From positions 122,782,978 to 122,846,977 of the forward strand of contig NC_044553.1 in NCBI RefSeq assembly GCF_007565055.1: DNA of 64,000 nt, read 5' to 3'. Source of the DNA: Rhinopithecus roxellana. Taxonomy: Eukaryota; Chordata; Mammalia; Primates; Cercopithecidae. The translations under genes and the position numbers were made by a program. The notes beneath the pieces were generated by a model. The model was not told the origin of the DNA and made no database searches. It was given only the letters and a program-made list of their open reading frames with translations. How positions within the stretch are numbered: position 1 is the stretch's first letter; every line of letters begins with the position of its first letter. Below are positions 12,516 through 24,147 of this stretch, one piece after another.

Positions 12516-13915
12516 GGCCTGCACCAAGGGCAAGGGAAAGAAAGGAAAGTCTTTTCAACAAAGGTGCTGAAACAATTGTAAAATGGTATGTTAAAAAAAA
12601 AAAAAGCAGAACCTTGACACTCTGCCTCCTGCCATGCATATGAATTACGTCAAGGCAGGTTAGGCCTAAATGTATAAACAAAACCTAAGAAGTTTCTAGA
12701 AGAAGGCATGGAGGGAAAATCTTCATGAACTTGGAGTTGGCAAACATGTTTTAGAGAGGCCAAAAAAGGACTATGAAAAAGGAAAACATGAATTGAATTT
12801 CAAATGAAAAGGATTATGAACTGAATTTCACCAAAACAAAAAATTTCGGTTCATCAAAAGACACTTAAAATAAACAGGCTGGACACGGTGGCTCACACCT
12901 GTAATCCCAGCACTTTGGGAGGCCAAGGCTAGCAGATTACTTGAGCTCAGGAATTCAAGACCAGCCTGGGCATCATGGCAAAAGTATTTCTCTACAAAAA
13001 AAAAAAAAGAAGACAAACACTAGCCAGGTATGATAGCATGCACCTGTGGTCCCAGCTACTTGGGAGGCTGAGGCAGGAGGATTACTTGAGCCGGGGAAGC
13101 AGAAGTGTCAGTGAGCTAAGATCATGCTACTGCACTCCAGCCTGGGCAACAGAGCAAAACCATGTCTTAAAAATAGATAAATAAAAAATAAATAGGTAAG
13201 CCACAAGCTGGGAAATAATATTCATAAAACATGTATCTGTTAGAGCACTTGTATCTAGAATGAATAAATTACAACCCCAAGTTAATTATAAAAACACAAA
13301 CAATAGAAAAGTGAGCAAAAGACTTAAAAACAGAAAAAAAGAAGATGTATGAATTACCAGTAAGCACATGAGAAAATGTTCATATTAGTCATCAGGCAAA
13401 TAGAAATTAGAACCACAATGAGATACTACTGCACACCCACCAAAACAAAAAAAATTAAGAATGCTGACAATACCAAGCATTAGAATGATGTGGAAAAATA
13501 GAATTTTCCAATGTTAAAAGGCAAAGTAACAAAACCATTTTGGGAAACAGTTTGGTGGTTTCTTACAAAATTAAAAATACATTTAAGCCCTTAACCCAGC
13601 AATTCTACTCTTAGGTATTAACTAAAGAAAAATGAAAGCATATGTCCACAAAAAGACATTTACTGGAATGTTCATAGCAGCTTTGCTTATAATCACACAA
13701 ACCTAGAAGCAATGCAAGTATCCCTCAGCGAGTGAATAGATGAATTCACTGCAGTGCAGCTACACAGTAGATAGTACTCAATAGTTAAAAGAAGCGAACT
13801 ATTGATGCACGCTGCAACACGGATAAAACCAGAGACCTTATTCTGAGCAAACGAGGAGAGACACGGAAGACACTTATTGCATGATTCCATTTATATGGAG
13901 CTCAAGGGCCATGTA
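12516..13915 (+). mobile_element. Old L1 (L1M class) ORF2 3' part, sense, interrupted by Alu
   Basis: Sense-strand L1 ORF2 remnants flank the Alu at 12876-13196. They include 'cttttcaacaaaggtgctga', 'aagtttctagaagaaggcat', 'accacaatgagatactact' and 'agcaattctactcttaggta', the usual word order of the L1 C-terminal coding region. It is heavily diverged. It continues after the LTR at 14455. Confidence 0.8.
12876..13196 (+). mobile_element. Alu (J/S type), sense, nested in L1
   Basis: Two-armed Alu with a central A-rich linker (about 12996-13010) and an A/AAT-rich tail ending about 13196. It is inserted in the old L1 ORF2. Confidence 0.93.
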
Positions 13916-14454
13916 GAAGACAAGATTCTGAAGATGTCCCTCAGGATTCCTGTTCCCTGACATTCAGCCAAACACTGCTCTGGGTACCACTGTGAAGGGA
14001 CTTTAAAATAAATTATCCTGGATTATCTGGGTGGGCCCAAGGTAATATTAAGGGCTTTTAGAAGCAAAAGAGGAAGACAGAGGGCCCCGAGAGAAGAGGA
14101 AGAAGAGGTCACCAAGACTTGATGTATGAAGGGGACTCCATCAGTCATTGCTGGCTTGAGGATGGAGAAAGGGGCCACGAGCCAAGGAACATAGGTGGCA
14201 TCTGGACACTGACAGTGACCTCCAGCTGACAGCCTGCAAGGAAACAGGGACTCAGTGCTACAGTCAGCCACCTGGAATGGGGTCCTGCCACACCTGAGTG
14301 AGGCTGGAAGCCAGTTCTCTTTCAAGCCACGAGGAGGGACTGCAGCCCTGCTGACACCTCTTCAGCCTTGTAAGACTCAAAGCAGAGAAACCAGCTGAGC
14401 CTACTGGACATCCGGCCTACTGTTTTAAGCTACTATGTGTGTGATACTCTGTAG
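13916..14454 (+). mobile_element. Solo LTR (MaLR/ERVL-like), sense, nested in L1
   Basis: Contains 'ggattatctgggtgggccca', 'gaaaggggccacgagccaag' and a 3' region near 'gttttaagctactatgtgt', a word set typical of mammalian MaLR/ERVL-type LTRs. It interrupts the L1 between its ORF2 end and 3'UTR. The exact family is not resolved. Confidence 0.5.
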
Positions 14455-14735
14455 GAAATGATGCCAGAGGGATTGGCTGGGAGGGGCATGGGGCCATCTG
14501 ATATGATGAGCTTGACGTAGCCATGATCTCCTTGATCATGCTAGTGGTTACACGGATGTGCACACTTGAAGAAGTTCACCCAGCTGGGCGCAGCTCTGGG
14601 CGTTCATTCTACCATGTACAAATTATCCAACCATAAAAGAATAAAACCCTGTCATCTGTAACAATGTGTATGGAACTGGAGGTAATTGTGTTGAGTGAAA
14701 CAAGCCAAGCACTGAAAGACAAATTTTAAAACTTT
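14455..14735 (+). mobile_element. Old L1 3'UTR continuation, sense
   Basis: Carries 'gattggctgggaggggcatg' and 'tggttacacggatgtgcaca', typical of L1M 3'UTRs, followed at about 14650 by another ORF2-like scrap ('gttgagtgaaacaagccaag'). It reads as the far side of the L1 split by the LTR. Confidence 0.6.
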
Positions 14736-16655
14736 TAATTAAATGAAAGACTGTGAGAACATTTCTGCAGCTGAGAATCTGCCAGTGGTCTGGTCTCTCC
14801 CAAGGTAAAATCTTGCGTCCTTACCGTGGCCCCACTCTGCACACTCCAGGCATAGGCTTCCCTGTCCCACTCATCGATAGACTCTACAACCGCACAGGCC
14901 CAGGGCACAGTTCGACCTTACTGTTCTAATGACCAAGAATGCTGCCCTCCAGATAGCCACGTCACTCCCTTCCTCATTTCTTCAGATGTCTGTCCTGAAG
15001 TCATCTTATTAGGGAACTATGTGGTGCCTGAGTATGAAAACAGCACAGAGTAAGTGCCCCCTGAATCTCTGATGAATGCTTGAACATGGTTCCTGGGTGG
15101 ACAGGGCCTCCCAGTCCTCAGGCTCACACAGCGCAGTGGGTTCTGCACCTGCACCCATCCCTGTCACCACCCTCACCTGCTTCTCCTGGGTATCCTGCCT
15201 TCTCCACCAGGCAACCTGGGAAGAGGGGGGCAGGCACTGCTTACCCAAATTCTGACCCCGCCATTAGTGGGAGCTCATTATTTTGTAGACATAGAGATCC
15301 ACCAGGATTTCACTGAATCTGAACAAACAGGAAATTTCCTAGGACAGGCAGCCTTTTTCTGTCATTTGTGTGGGCTGGTTGGCCACCCATGCTAGCTCTC
15401 TAACTGTGCTCTGGGCTTGATGACCTGGCCAGGGTGTGAGGCCTGGACCCTGGTGGCTTGCAGCAGGCTCCACTGCTAACCCTGGGGTACACAGACACTG
15501 TGGGAAGGAAGCAAGTGGACTTCCTGGTAAAATAAGATGGAAAGAGCTAGAAGAGTTTCTTTAGAAGTGACAAGTTAAGCTCCTCCTGGAAGCCAGATTG
15601 GAAAACACCCAAGAGACATGAAGTGATTTATTTCTCATATCTGCAGGATTTAGTTTTATTTCAGTTTTAAAAAGGTGCCTCGGGAATTTTTAACTGAAAC
15701 GATTTAACTGAAAGGAATGGATTTCTTGCTTAAGTACCGTGCAGATCTCAGAACCAGGGTGCAGAGTGCCTGGCAAATCCCACATGAGAAGGCTGCTGTC
15801 AGTCTCAGCAGAGCATACTTTAATTTTCAGGACTGAATTCATTTTGACAGTTGGCTTCACTGTCTTTGATATTTTTATGAAAATCAGTATTTCGATTCCT
15901 TTTTAAGAACCATTTTAAGATTAAAGGCCAGGAGACCTTACGTTGGTGAATGAAGTTAACAGTGTTGCTGATTTCAGTACGCAGCTTTTTAGGCTGTCTA
16001 GAAAGATGATGATTGGACTCAGTGAGATTTACTTGCAAGATTGACTTGCAAGTTAACTCTGGCTTTCTGCAGCATGATGCTTTATTCCAACAGGTTCCCA
16101 CCTGCACTGAGGGAATAGTAGAAATAGTGTTGCTTACACATGGGGGGAATGGCAGAGAGTGGGGCTGAGTAGAAATGAATACAGCCACTGAATCCATTTA
16201 TTTCTTCTTTAAAATCAAATTATTTGTTTTTTAAAAATTCATCTGACACTTTGAAATGAATTTATATGTTTTCTAAAAGTCCCCCCGCGGGACTATCATT
16301 TTGGTTCTCTCTGGTCCCGCCCTAGAGCCCAGCCCCGCTGACCTCCTGTTGTATACATGAGCCAGAGGTGGCCTCCATGTTCTGGCCCCTAGGCTGGTGG
16401 TTTCTTTACTGCAGACCATTTGCCGAAAGTCTGCCAGCCCCAAGCTCAAGTTTTTACATATCCAGTTTTAAACATTGACCAATTATGAGCAGTTTTCTCC
16501 ACGAAGAGCCTGCCAGCTTTGCATCCTGCATGAAACCTCCCCAGCATCCACTGCCCACTGGGAGGATAGAGCCTTATGCCTATAAAGCCCCAAGCTGCTG
16601 CTGCCCTCAGAGCTCTGACCCTGAGACCCCGCTTCTGAGTGACAGCACCTGGACA
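14736..16655. other. Intronic sequence, nothing recognised
   Basis: About 1.9 kb with several short open frames but no splice-bounded or domain-bearing one. I recognise no repeat with confidence. Confidence 0.45.
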
Positions 16656-16935
16656 TGTGTCTCAGTCTAGGCTCTCTGGCGAAACAGAACCAATAGGGGA
16701 TGTAGGTCCTGTGTGCAGTCATGTGCTACATAATGACTTTTCAGTCAGTGATGGACTGCATATTCCATGGTGGTCCCATTAGATTACAGTGGAGCTGAAA
16801 ATTTCCTATCCCCAAATGACATTGTAGCTGTCACATATTTGCGAGGATGCTGCAAATAAATCTGTGCTGCCATTTGTATACAAGTCTAGCACATACAACT
16901 ATGTACGGTACATAATACTTGCTAACAAATGACTA

Positions 16936-17045
16936 TGTGCAGACCCCCGACTCCTCTGCAGTACCTCTCAGTCATCCAGTCCATGACACGGTTGTTCGCA
17001 TGTCTGTCTTACCTCTTACTCGTCCGCCTTTTAAGAAGCACATAT
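16936..17045 (+). repeat. 110-bp insert duplicated from 18655-18765 (copy 1)
   Basis: Aligns over its whole length with 18655-18765, in the same orientation, at roughly 90 percent identity or better by eye. Shared words include 'ctcctctgcagtacctctca' and 'ttaagaagcacata'. Tigger-like sequence resumes on both sides, so this copy is the insert. Confidence 0.85.
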
Positions 17046-17139
17046 GTAATGGGTTTATGTATTTACTATGCTATACTTTTTATCATCATTTTAGAGTGTG
17101 TGCCTTCTGCTTATATATTTTTTAAAGTTAACGTAAAAT

Positions 17140-17312
17140 GGCCTCAGGCAGGTCCTTCGGGAAGTGTTCCAGAAGAAGACGTTGTTATCATAAGAGATGA
17201 CAGCTCCATGCATGTCACTGCCCCTGAAGACCTACCAGTAGGACAGGCTGTGGAGGTGGAGACAGTGATATGGATGATCCTGACCCTCTGTGGGCCTAGG
17301 CTAAGAAAAAAT
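17140..17312 (+). pseudogene. Tigger transposase C-terminal remnant
   Basis: Within the element the + frame reads 'PQAGPSGSVPEEDVVIIRDD' followed by 'SSMHVTAPEDLPVGQAVEVE', an acidic tail like that of pogo/Tigger transposases. The DDE catalytic core is absent, so this is a non-functional tail kept inside a deletion derivative. Confidence 0.55.
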
Positions 17313-18370
17313 GTTAATTTTTTTTAAAAAAAGATTATAGAATAAGGATATAAAGAAAGAAAAGATTTTTGTGCTGTGGTACAATGTGTTTGTATTTTAG
17401 TCTAAGTGTTAGTAACACTCTGTAATACAAGAGTCAAAAAGTTTTAAAAATGTATAAAATAAAGTTATAGTAAGCTCAGTTTAATTTATTGTTGAGAAAG
17501 AAAGAATTAAATTAGTATAGCCTAAGTGTGCAGTGTTTCTACAATCTACAGTAGTGTACGGTAATGTCCTGGCCTTCACAGTCACTCACCACTCACTCAG
17601 CTGACTCATCCAGAGTAACTCCCAGTCCTGCAGGCTCCGTTTACGGTAAGTGCCCTATGCAGGTGTACCATTTTTTATTTTTTGTACCATATTTTTACTG
17701 TACTTTTTAAATTTTTAGACATGTTTAGATGCACAAATAGTTACCCTTGTGTTACAGTTGCCTACAGTATTCAGTACAGTTACATGCTGTGCAGGTTTGT
17801 AGCCTAAGAGCAGTAGGCTACATCACAGAGCCCAGGTGTGTAGTAGGCTGTGCCCTCTAGGTTGTGTAAGTTCACTTGGTGATATTCGCACAATGATGAA
17901 ATCGCCTAGTGATGCATTTCTCGGTGGGTATTTCCATTGTTAAGTGGCACATGACTGTGCAATATGCACACATACCCATACATGTTTGTATCTGTGTGTG
18001 AGTGTGCATGTACATGTATATTACAGAGAGAGTGGGGGAGAGAGACACACCTATTATAAGGAATTGACCCATGAGGTTATGGAGGCTGAGAAGTCTCATG
18101 ATCTGCAGTCAGCATGCTGGAGAACCGGGAGAGCTGAGGGTGTAAGTTCCAGCTGAGTCCAAGGCCACCTTGATGACAGTCAGGCAGAGAGAGTGAGTTT
18201 CCTCTTCTTTAGCCTTTTGTTCTACTCAGCCCTTCAGTGGATTAGATGAGGCCCATCCATGTTGGGGAGGGCAATGTGTGTTGCCCAGTTTACAAATCAA
18301 AATTAAATGTTCATCTCATCCAGAAACACCCTCCCAGACACACCCTGAGTAATGTCTGAGCAAATGTCTT

Positions 18371-18654
18371 GTCTAGATAAGCTCCTGCTGTGAGGATGTG
18401 CCCCTTCCCCACGTATCCGCTGCAGACCACTCCAAGCTCACCCAGTACAGCTTGTGCATGCTGCTGCCTGCCTGTGGTCTCATCTCTTTTCCTTGTTCAG
18501 CCACCAAATCTCTCAAACCCCCAACACCTCTGTGCAGGTGGTGGTTTTGCAAGCCTCTGAGCCTTTCTATGTTCTGTGTCCCATACTGCCCTCCCTCTTC
18601 CTTTTCCGGGAAGCTTCCACGACTTGCTCACAAATAGCAGGGCGTGTCAGCCCC
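18371..18654. other. Intronic sequence, nothing recognised
   Basis: Unassigned sequence between the old repeat and the donor copy of the duplicated segment. Confidence 0.4.
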
Positions 18655-18765
18655 TGTGCAGACCCCCTGGCTCCTCTGCAGTACCTCTCAGTCATCCCAG
18701 TCCATGACAGTTGTTCCCATGTCTGTCTTACCACTTACTCCGTCAGCCTCTTAAGAAGCACATAC
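18655..18765 (+). repeat. Probable source of the 110-bp duplication (copy 2)
   Basis: Sits in what looks like ordinary unique intron with no mobile-element boundary around it, and matches 16936-17045. Direction of copying (from here into the Tigger) is inferred because copy 1 breaks a repeat and copy 2 does not. Confidence 0.75.
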
Positions 18766-19205
18766 GCATCTTTATTCATATCCATGCCATCAGCACCCAG
18801 GGATGGCTGCATGTCCTGGGAGCCTCGTGGGGGTATTGCTCAGTGAATCCATGGCCATGAGCCAGCCAGCCTTCCCTAAGGCACAGCATGGAGCACTTCC
18901 TTGTCTGTAGCTATTGGCTGTTCAGTTTAGCTATTTCTTCAGCTGCCATGAAAACGCTTATACCATATATTTGCATCATTGTTTAGATTAATTGTATTCT
19001 GAGTACAGAGAACCCAAGCATCTGGAAATACTTAAGAATACACTTTGTTTATAAGATCTGGAGTGTGTGACACCCAAAAGTAGAATTTCTCAGGCTGTAA
19101 GCACGTATTTTTTTATCTATCCATACAACAATAAGACAATTTCGTCTGTGGAATAAGTCAACCATGAGTTAATGCCTACTGTGTATGTATGCATGTATGT
19201 GTGTG

Positions 19206-19383
19206 TAAGGTATTTACATCATTAAGTGATGAATGACGATATATGTGTGTTTAATTTATTGTATATGTATGTATACACATACACCAAATTACACTATACA
19301 CATACTATATACATACACACATATACAATAATAAACACACACATGTATATAGTCATTCATCACTGAATGACAGAAATACCTTA
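19206..19383. repeat. 178-bp imperfect AT-rich palindrome
   Basis: The left arm 19206-19274 starts 'taaggtatttacatcatta' and the right arm about 19307-19383 ends 'gaatgacagaaatacctta'. The arms are reverse complements over about 70 bp with a few mismatches, around a loop of about 30 bp. The outer parts match a Tigger terminus in both orientations; the inner parts are TG/TA-rich. Confidence 0.85.
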
Positions 19384-19685
19384 TGAGACATGTGATTGGT
19401 GATTTCATCATTGCGCAAACATTAGAGTTCACTTACACACAGTAGATGGCATAGCCTACTACACACCTAGGCTCTAGGCTGTAACCTACTGCTCCTAAGC
19501 TACAAAACTTTAGGCAATTGTAACATAGTGGTATTTGTATATCTAAACATAGAAAAGGTAAGGTGTTGCACTCTGAAGTTACAAAAGCTATGATGTCACT
19601 AGGTAATAGGAATTTTTCAGCTCCACTGTACTCTTATGAGAATACCATTGTATATGTGATCTGTCATTGACTGAATTGTCATACA
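19350..19685 (-). mobile_element. Tigger-family non-autonomous DNA transposon
   Basis: Runs from 'agtcattcatcactgaatga' through 'ctactacacacctaggctct' and 'ctgctcctaagctacaaaac' to 'gtcattgactgaattgtcat'. It is homologous to 2131-2465 and reversed relative to 16716-17957. Its left end forms the right arm of the palindrome. Confidence 0.75.
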
Positions 19686-20124
19686 GCACGATTGTGTGTG
19701 TACATATGTGTGTGTATAATTATAACTTGCTCTTTTACTCAGCTGATATATATATATATAACCAAACTGAAAGGTTTTTTCCCAAAATTATTATCCCTTT
19801 ATCATAAAAATATACTAATTATATTTTATATTACTATGAGATTGATAGTTTCGATACCAATCTTGCAGAGTAACACAAAATAGTTATCATTCAATACTAA
19901 AACTGTGAATGATTTACTTTTCTACATCATTTAGCCAGTTGTTTGAAATAGTTGAGTACACAATTTATTTTAGCTTTTGGATGTCTGCATATTCATTAAA
20001 AACAACCAAAAGGAGCCAGTTAGTTACCCAAACAATCACATCCACCAGGCATTTAGGTAAACTGAGGCCCTGAGGTTATTAGTATAAATTCATTGAAAAA
20101 ATGCCAACAGAATGAGAAAATACA

Positions 20125-20437
20125 GGTGGGCATGGTAACGCACACCTGTAATCCCAGCACTTTGGAAGACTGAGGTGGGCAGATCCCTTGAGCCCAGGAG
20201 TTGGAGACTAGCCTGGGCAACATGTCAAAATCCCATCTCTACTTAAAAAAAGAAAAGAAAAGAAAAGCCCAGTGCAGTGGCGCACCTGTAGTCCCAGCTA
20301 CTGAGGAGGCTGAGGTTGGAGGATCACTTGAACCTGGGAGGTGGAGGTTGCAGTGAGCCAAGATCATGTCACTGTACTCCAGCCTGTGTGATAGAGCGAG
20401 ACCCTGTCTCAAAAAAAAAGGCCCCAGAAAAACAAAC
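20125..20437 (+). mobile_element. Alu (J/S type), sense
   Basis: Two-armed Alu with an AAAAG-rich linker. A 12-bp target-site duplication tgagaaaataca lies at 20113-20124 and 20438-20449. Confidence 0.93.
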
Positions 20438-20469
20438 TGAGAAAATACAAGTCACTCCGGATCCTACTC

Positions 20470-21500
20470 TTTAAAGAGAATCCCAAGGATATTTTGATGT
20501 CTCTTCTTTCAGTTCTCCATACAGATATCCATATACACACACGTGTGTGTAGATGCAATATGTATGTATGTATATGTATACATACACAGGATTTGTAGTA
20601 TACATCTTTTTCAAATGTTTGAGGTAGAAGCAACTAGCTGTTTCCAAAACCTGTCCTTCCTCTCTCTCTGCCTAAGCAGGCTAAGAGGCCTCATGTCCCA
20701 GGCTCCCTTGCACTTCAATGTGGCCGTGTCACGCACCCCACCATGGAACAAGAGAAAGAGTGACATGTGCCCTTCTAGGCTGGCCCGTCATAGCCTGCCT
20801 GAGGAGGTGAAGTTTGAGGAGAGTCTGCAGTGAAGCCAGGAGGAAGAGGCCCTCCTCCCCTCTGAGTAGCAATCCCTGCCCTCCAGGCTGCCATAGTCCC
20901 TGGAAAAGCAGTCTCCGCTGCGAGGGACTTCCCCTACCCCTGCTGGCTGAGTGGGCTGCTGCCGCCCAGGCAGCCTTGGAAGCCACGTGTGGAAGATGGT
21001 ACCTGGATCCCTGGATGAGTGTGTGGAGCGGAACCATCGGAGGCCTGGACTCCACCCTGGACTGCTACGTGCAGGAAGGAATAGGCCTTTTGTCTTTAAG
21101 CTCCTGATGGGAGGCAGGAGGCTCTACTGATTGCCACAGTTTAACCTATTCTGATTCATTATTTCTGTTAAATATTGAGATAGTACAAAATTAATTTATC
21201 AGAATTAATTATGAAAATTCCCAGCTTAGAAAGTGTGGGGGCCATGGAATTTGTCATTAACTTTGACATCCCTTTGTGTTTCTTGCTAACCTATCATGTT
21301 GCCTCCCCCTTGGAAACGACCACTCACCTGAAGTTTGTGTTTACCTTTCCCTTGCTTTCTCTTAGCGTGTTGCCATGCGTGTCTGCACCTGTAGTCAATA
21401 TGTTGTTTAGTACTGCATGCTTTGGCCTTCGTATAAATGGAGCCAGACTGCATGAATCTTTAGGAACTTTCTCCTTTCCTACGACAAGATATTCCTGAGA
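20470..21500. other. Intronic sequence with a short TG/TA patch, otherwise nothing recognised
   Basis: A small alternating purine-pyrimidine patch lies at about 20528-20587. The rest is unassigned intron. Confidence 0.45.
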
Positions 21501-21509
21501 CTCCTCTGT

Positions 21510-21750
21510 GGTGTTGTATGGAATTAAATTGCTTTTCCACTGCCACATAGCATTCCATTGCTTGGATAAACCAAATGTATTTGTTCATTCTACTTTTGAT
21601 GAACATTTGACTTGTTTCCCTTTTCTGCTGTTATGAACAGGGCTGCTGTATGCATCTTTAGTGGCTGTATGCGCATATGGCAGATGTACGGGCATTTCTG
21701 TAGGGATTATACCTACAAGTGGGATTGCTGGATGCCAGGACACAGGGCAT
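21510..21750 (-). mobile_element. Old L1 3' fragment, antisense
   Basis: Antisense L1 ORF2 C-terminal words appear in order: 'agcattccattgcttggata', 'tgaacagggctgctgtatgc', 'agtgggattgctggatgcca'. Highly diverged and short. Confidence 0.6.
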
Positions 21751-21754
21751 TTTA

Positions 21755-22660
21755 GATTAAAAGGTCAGGAAGAGCCTTTCTGATGAGGTGATAGCTCAGG
21801 AGAGACCACAATGAAGTGAAGGAGAAAGAGTGCAGATATTCTAAGAATGCATAATCCAAGCTGAAGAAACAGCGAGTGTTAGGGCCCTATGGCGGAAAGC
21901 CCTGGCCAAGGTCAGAGTGGCTGGAGCCCAAAGAGGGACAAAAGGCGAAGTCACTTGGTGCCTGGGACCGGATTGCCAAAGGCCTGGAGGCCATGGGGAA
22001 GACTCTGAAGTTATTTGGAAAGTGATTGGAAGTCCCTGGGGTTTCAAAGGAGAGGAACATGACAAGATTTACATTTTCTTTTTCCTTTTTCTTTTTTTTT
22101 GAGACAGAGTCTCAGTCTCTGTTGCCCAGGCTGGAGTGCAGTGGCATGATCTCAGCTCCCTGCAACGTCTGCCCCCTGGGTTCAAGCGATTCTCCTGCCT
22201 CAGCCTCCCGAGTAGCTGGGATTACAGGCACCTGCCACCGCACTTGGCTAATTTTTGTATTTTCTTTTTCGGTGGAGATGGGGTTTCACCATCTTGGCCA
22301 GGCTGGTCTTGAACTCCTGACCTTGTGATCCACCTGCCTCAGCCCCCCAAAGTGCTGGGATTATAGGTGTGAGCCACCGCGCCCGGCCAAGATTTACATT
22401 TTCAAAGGGCCACTCTGGCTGTCCTGTGGAAAACAGGTGACAGGGCACACCAGGGTGGAAGTGAGGAGAAGAACCAGGAGCCTCTGGCAATCATCCAAGC
22501 AAGAAATGCAGCCAAGCTACGGTAACAGTGGTAGAGATTTTGATTATGATTAGATCAAGAATGCATATTTTAAGGTGAAGCTGCAAGGACTTGCTGATGT
22601 GAGGGTAGCAACAGAGTCAAGCATGATGCATGGATCTTTGGCTTAGGCTGTGTTAGGCTT
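21755..22660 (+). repeat. Ancient interspersed repeat, split by an Alu
   Basis: Words such as 'gagcctttctgatgaggtga', 'gagtggctggagcccaaaga' and 'gggccactctggctgtcctg' occur in the order I associate with one old mammalian repeat. The same type appears at 51560-52920. The Alu at 22079-22388 interrupts it. I cannot name the family. Confidence 0.5.
22079..22388 (-). mobile_element. Alu (S type), antisense
   Basis: Full-length antisense Alu with target-site duplication aagatttacattttc at 22064-22078 and 22389-22403. Confidence 0.95.
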
Positions 22661-23214
22661 GGGATGCTTTTAGATAGCCAAATGGAGGTGTTGAGTCAGG
22701 AGGTGGATGTGCAAATCAAGAGTTGGCCTGAGGACAAAACTCCAGGAGTCATCAGTATTTAGATGGCATTCACAGCGAGCAGCCCTGGCAGGCAGTGCAG
22801 GGGGAGAAGAGCGGTGGTCCTGGGGCTGGAGCCCTTCAGCAAGCAGAGGCCAGGAGGAAGAGGAGGAGGACCCAGGAGGGGAGACCCAGCTGAGCAGCAG
22901 TGGAGAGGGGGCAAGTCAAGGGAATGTGGCATCCCAGATGCCAAGAAGAGCATGGCTGAGGGAGTGGCTAGCGCTGAGTGTTCCTGGGGTTGGCAAAGTG
23001 CAGTGCTAGGGACATGGGTGGTGTAAGGGGAGTGGTGGGAGTCAGGGAATGAGGGGAAAATGAGATGAGGGGGCCAATCGTAGGAGCAATGGCAGAGGAG
23101 CCTAGGGTTTTCCCTGGTGATGACCACATGCACGCTTCTTGGGGTTTCCAGCCGGACATCTGAATAACAGCAGAAGCCTCTATCCTGTGTTGTTTTTAAA
23201 CTTTCAGACTCTTC
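22661..23214. other. Intronic sequence, purine-rich patch, nothing recognised
   Basis: Contains a GA-rich patch at about 22845-22880. No supported gene or repeat. Confidence 0.4.
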
Positions 23215-23395
23215 AGACTTACACGGCCCCTTAGAGATGAATCTCAACCATCTCTCCTTAACATTGCCAAAACTGGGACTCAAAGAGGAGGCAGAAGTTG
23301 CCCAAGGTTACAAGGCAAGCTCACAGCAGGGCTGCGGCCAGACCCTGGCCCCTAACACTCCCTGCTGTTCTGACTCCCACCCCCGAGTGAATGCA
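23215..23395 (-). mobile_element. MIR SINE, antisense
   Basis: 'gggactcaaagaggaggcag' and 'gttgcccaaggttacaaggc' correspond to the conserved MIR core in reverse complement. Diverged. Confidence 0.5.
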
Positions 23396-23399
23396 TGTG

Positions 23400-24130
23400 G
23401 TACCCACAGCCCTGGCAGGCTGCTGTGCAGAAAACCCTGCCCTCAGTCCTTGCTATCTAATACACCAAAGCCATGCTGTAAATTGATACATACGTGAGCT
23501 AGTCACACTGTATGTATGGAATTTAGACTTTCATTTAAGTTCAGGGTTAATTCATTTAAAGAAATTGACTGTAAAAGCTGAGGCTAAGCCTCCCACCCAT
23601 CACATCTGCGCTGTCTGCAGTCTTTATGTTCTGCCTGCATTTCCCTTCTTTGGTCATTCTATCCTGGAGGAAGGAAACCGGATAAATGGATTCACTCCTA
23701 GAATAACAGGAAGGTTTAATAGTAATCGTAACTGGCGGGAGCCTTTCTCCACAGGGTGAGCCAGCGTAGCCTCACCTTCAGAATTCCTGCTGAGGGCCCA
23801 TCCTGACCCCACCTGCCTTTCTACTGTTTTAATGTATACATTTATATTCACATGCATATGTAATTTTGCATGAATGGCGTCATAACATATATATCATTTG
23901 TTTCTAGAAAAAGTCTTCTTTGTTGCTTGGCTCATCCCAATCCCTCCTTCCTCTCTCTATTCATGTCATTACAACTCCTGGAAACCCATGTGAGCAAGCT
24001 AGTGTGTGTTCTCCCATATTTTTCTCCAAGTTCAAATAGTGGTCTGTAGACACCTGTGTACATACACATCTTTATGTATACACATATATGTATACACATA
24101 TGAATATAGCCAGGGCTCTTTCAGGGGCAC
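23400..24130. other. Intronic sequence with a TA/CA patch
   Basis: A short alternating patch 'gtatacacatatatgtatac' occurs near 24075-24100. Otherwise no recognised feature. Confidence 0.4.
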
Positions 24131-24147
24131 ATAAGAATCTGGAGGTT

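Larger units (their letters stand above)
16716..17957 (+). mobile_element. Tigger-family DNA transposon, 1.24 kb, internally deleted
   Basis: Inverted termini: 'cagtcatgtgctacataat' at the left and 'taagtggcacatgactg' at the right end. The interior includes a remnant of the transposase C-terminus and the 'ctgtgcaggtttgtagccta' segment shared with the elements at 2131 and 19350 in opposite orientation. It contains a foreign 110-bp insert at 16936-17045. The family is probably Tigger3/4-like. Confidence 0.75.
16656..18370 (+). repeat. Ancient interspersed repeat split by a Tigger element
   Basis: The left part is at 16656-16715 ('gcgaaacagaaccaatagg') and the right part at 17958-18370. The right part holds a degenerate TG/TA tract, 'aaggaattgacccatgaggt', 'gatgaggcccatccatgttg' and 'catccagaaacaccctccca'. 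These words occur together in one old mammalian repeat whose name I cannot fix. The Tigger entered its microsatellite-like section. Confidence 0.55.

Noticed and set aside
16929..17327. 132-codon frame taken as a membrane protein
   Set aside because: The hydrophobic start is the 110-bp foreign insert plus AT-rich transposon; the tail is a Tigger transposase remnant.
22759..23283. 174-codon minus-strand open frame
   Set aside because: It overlaps a MIR and a purine-rich patch, shows no domain, and looks like chance openness in GC-rich DNA.
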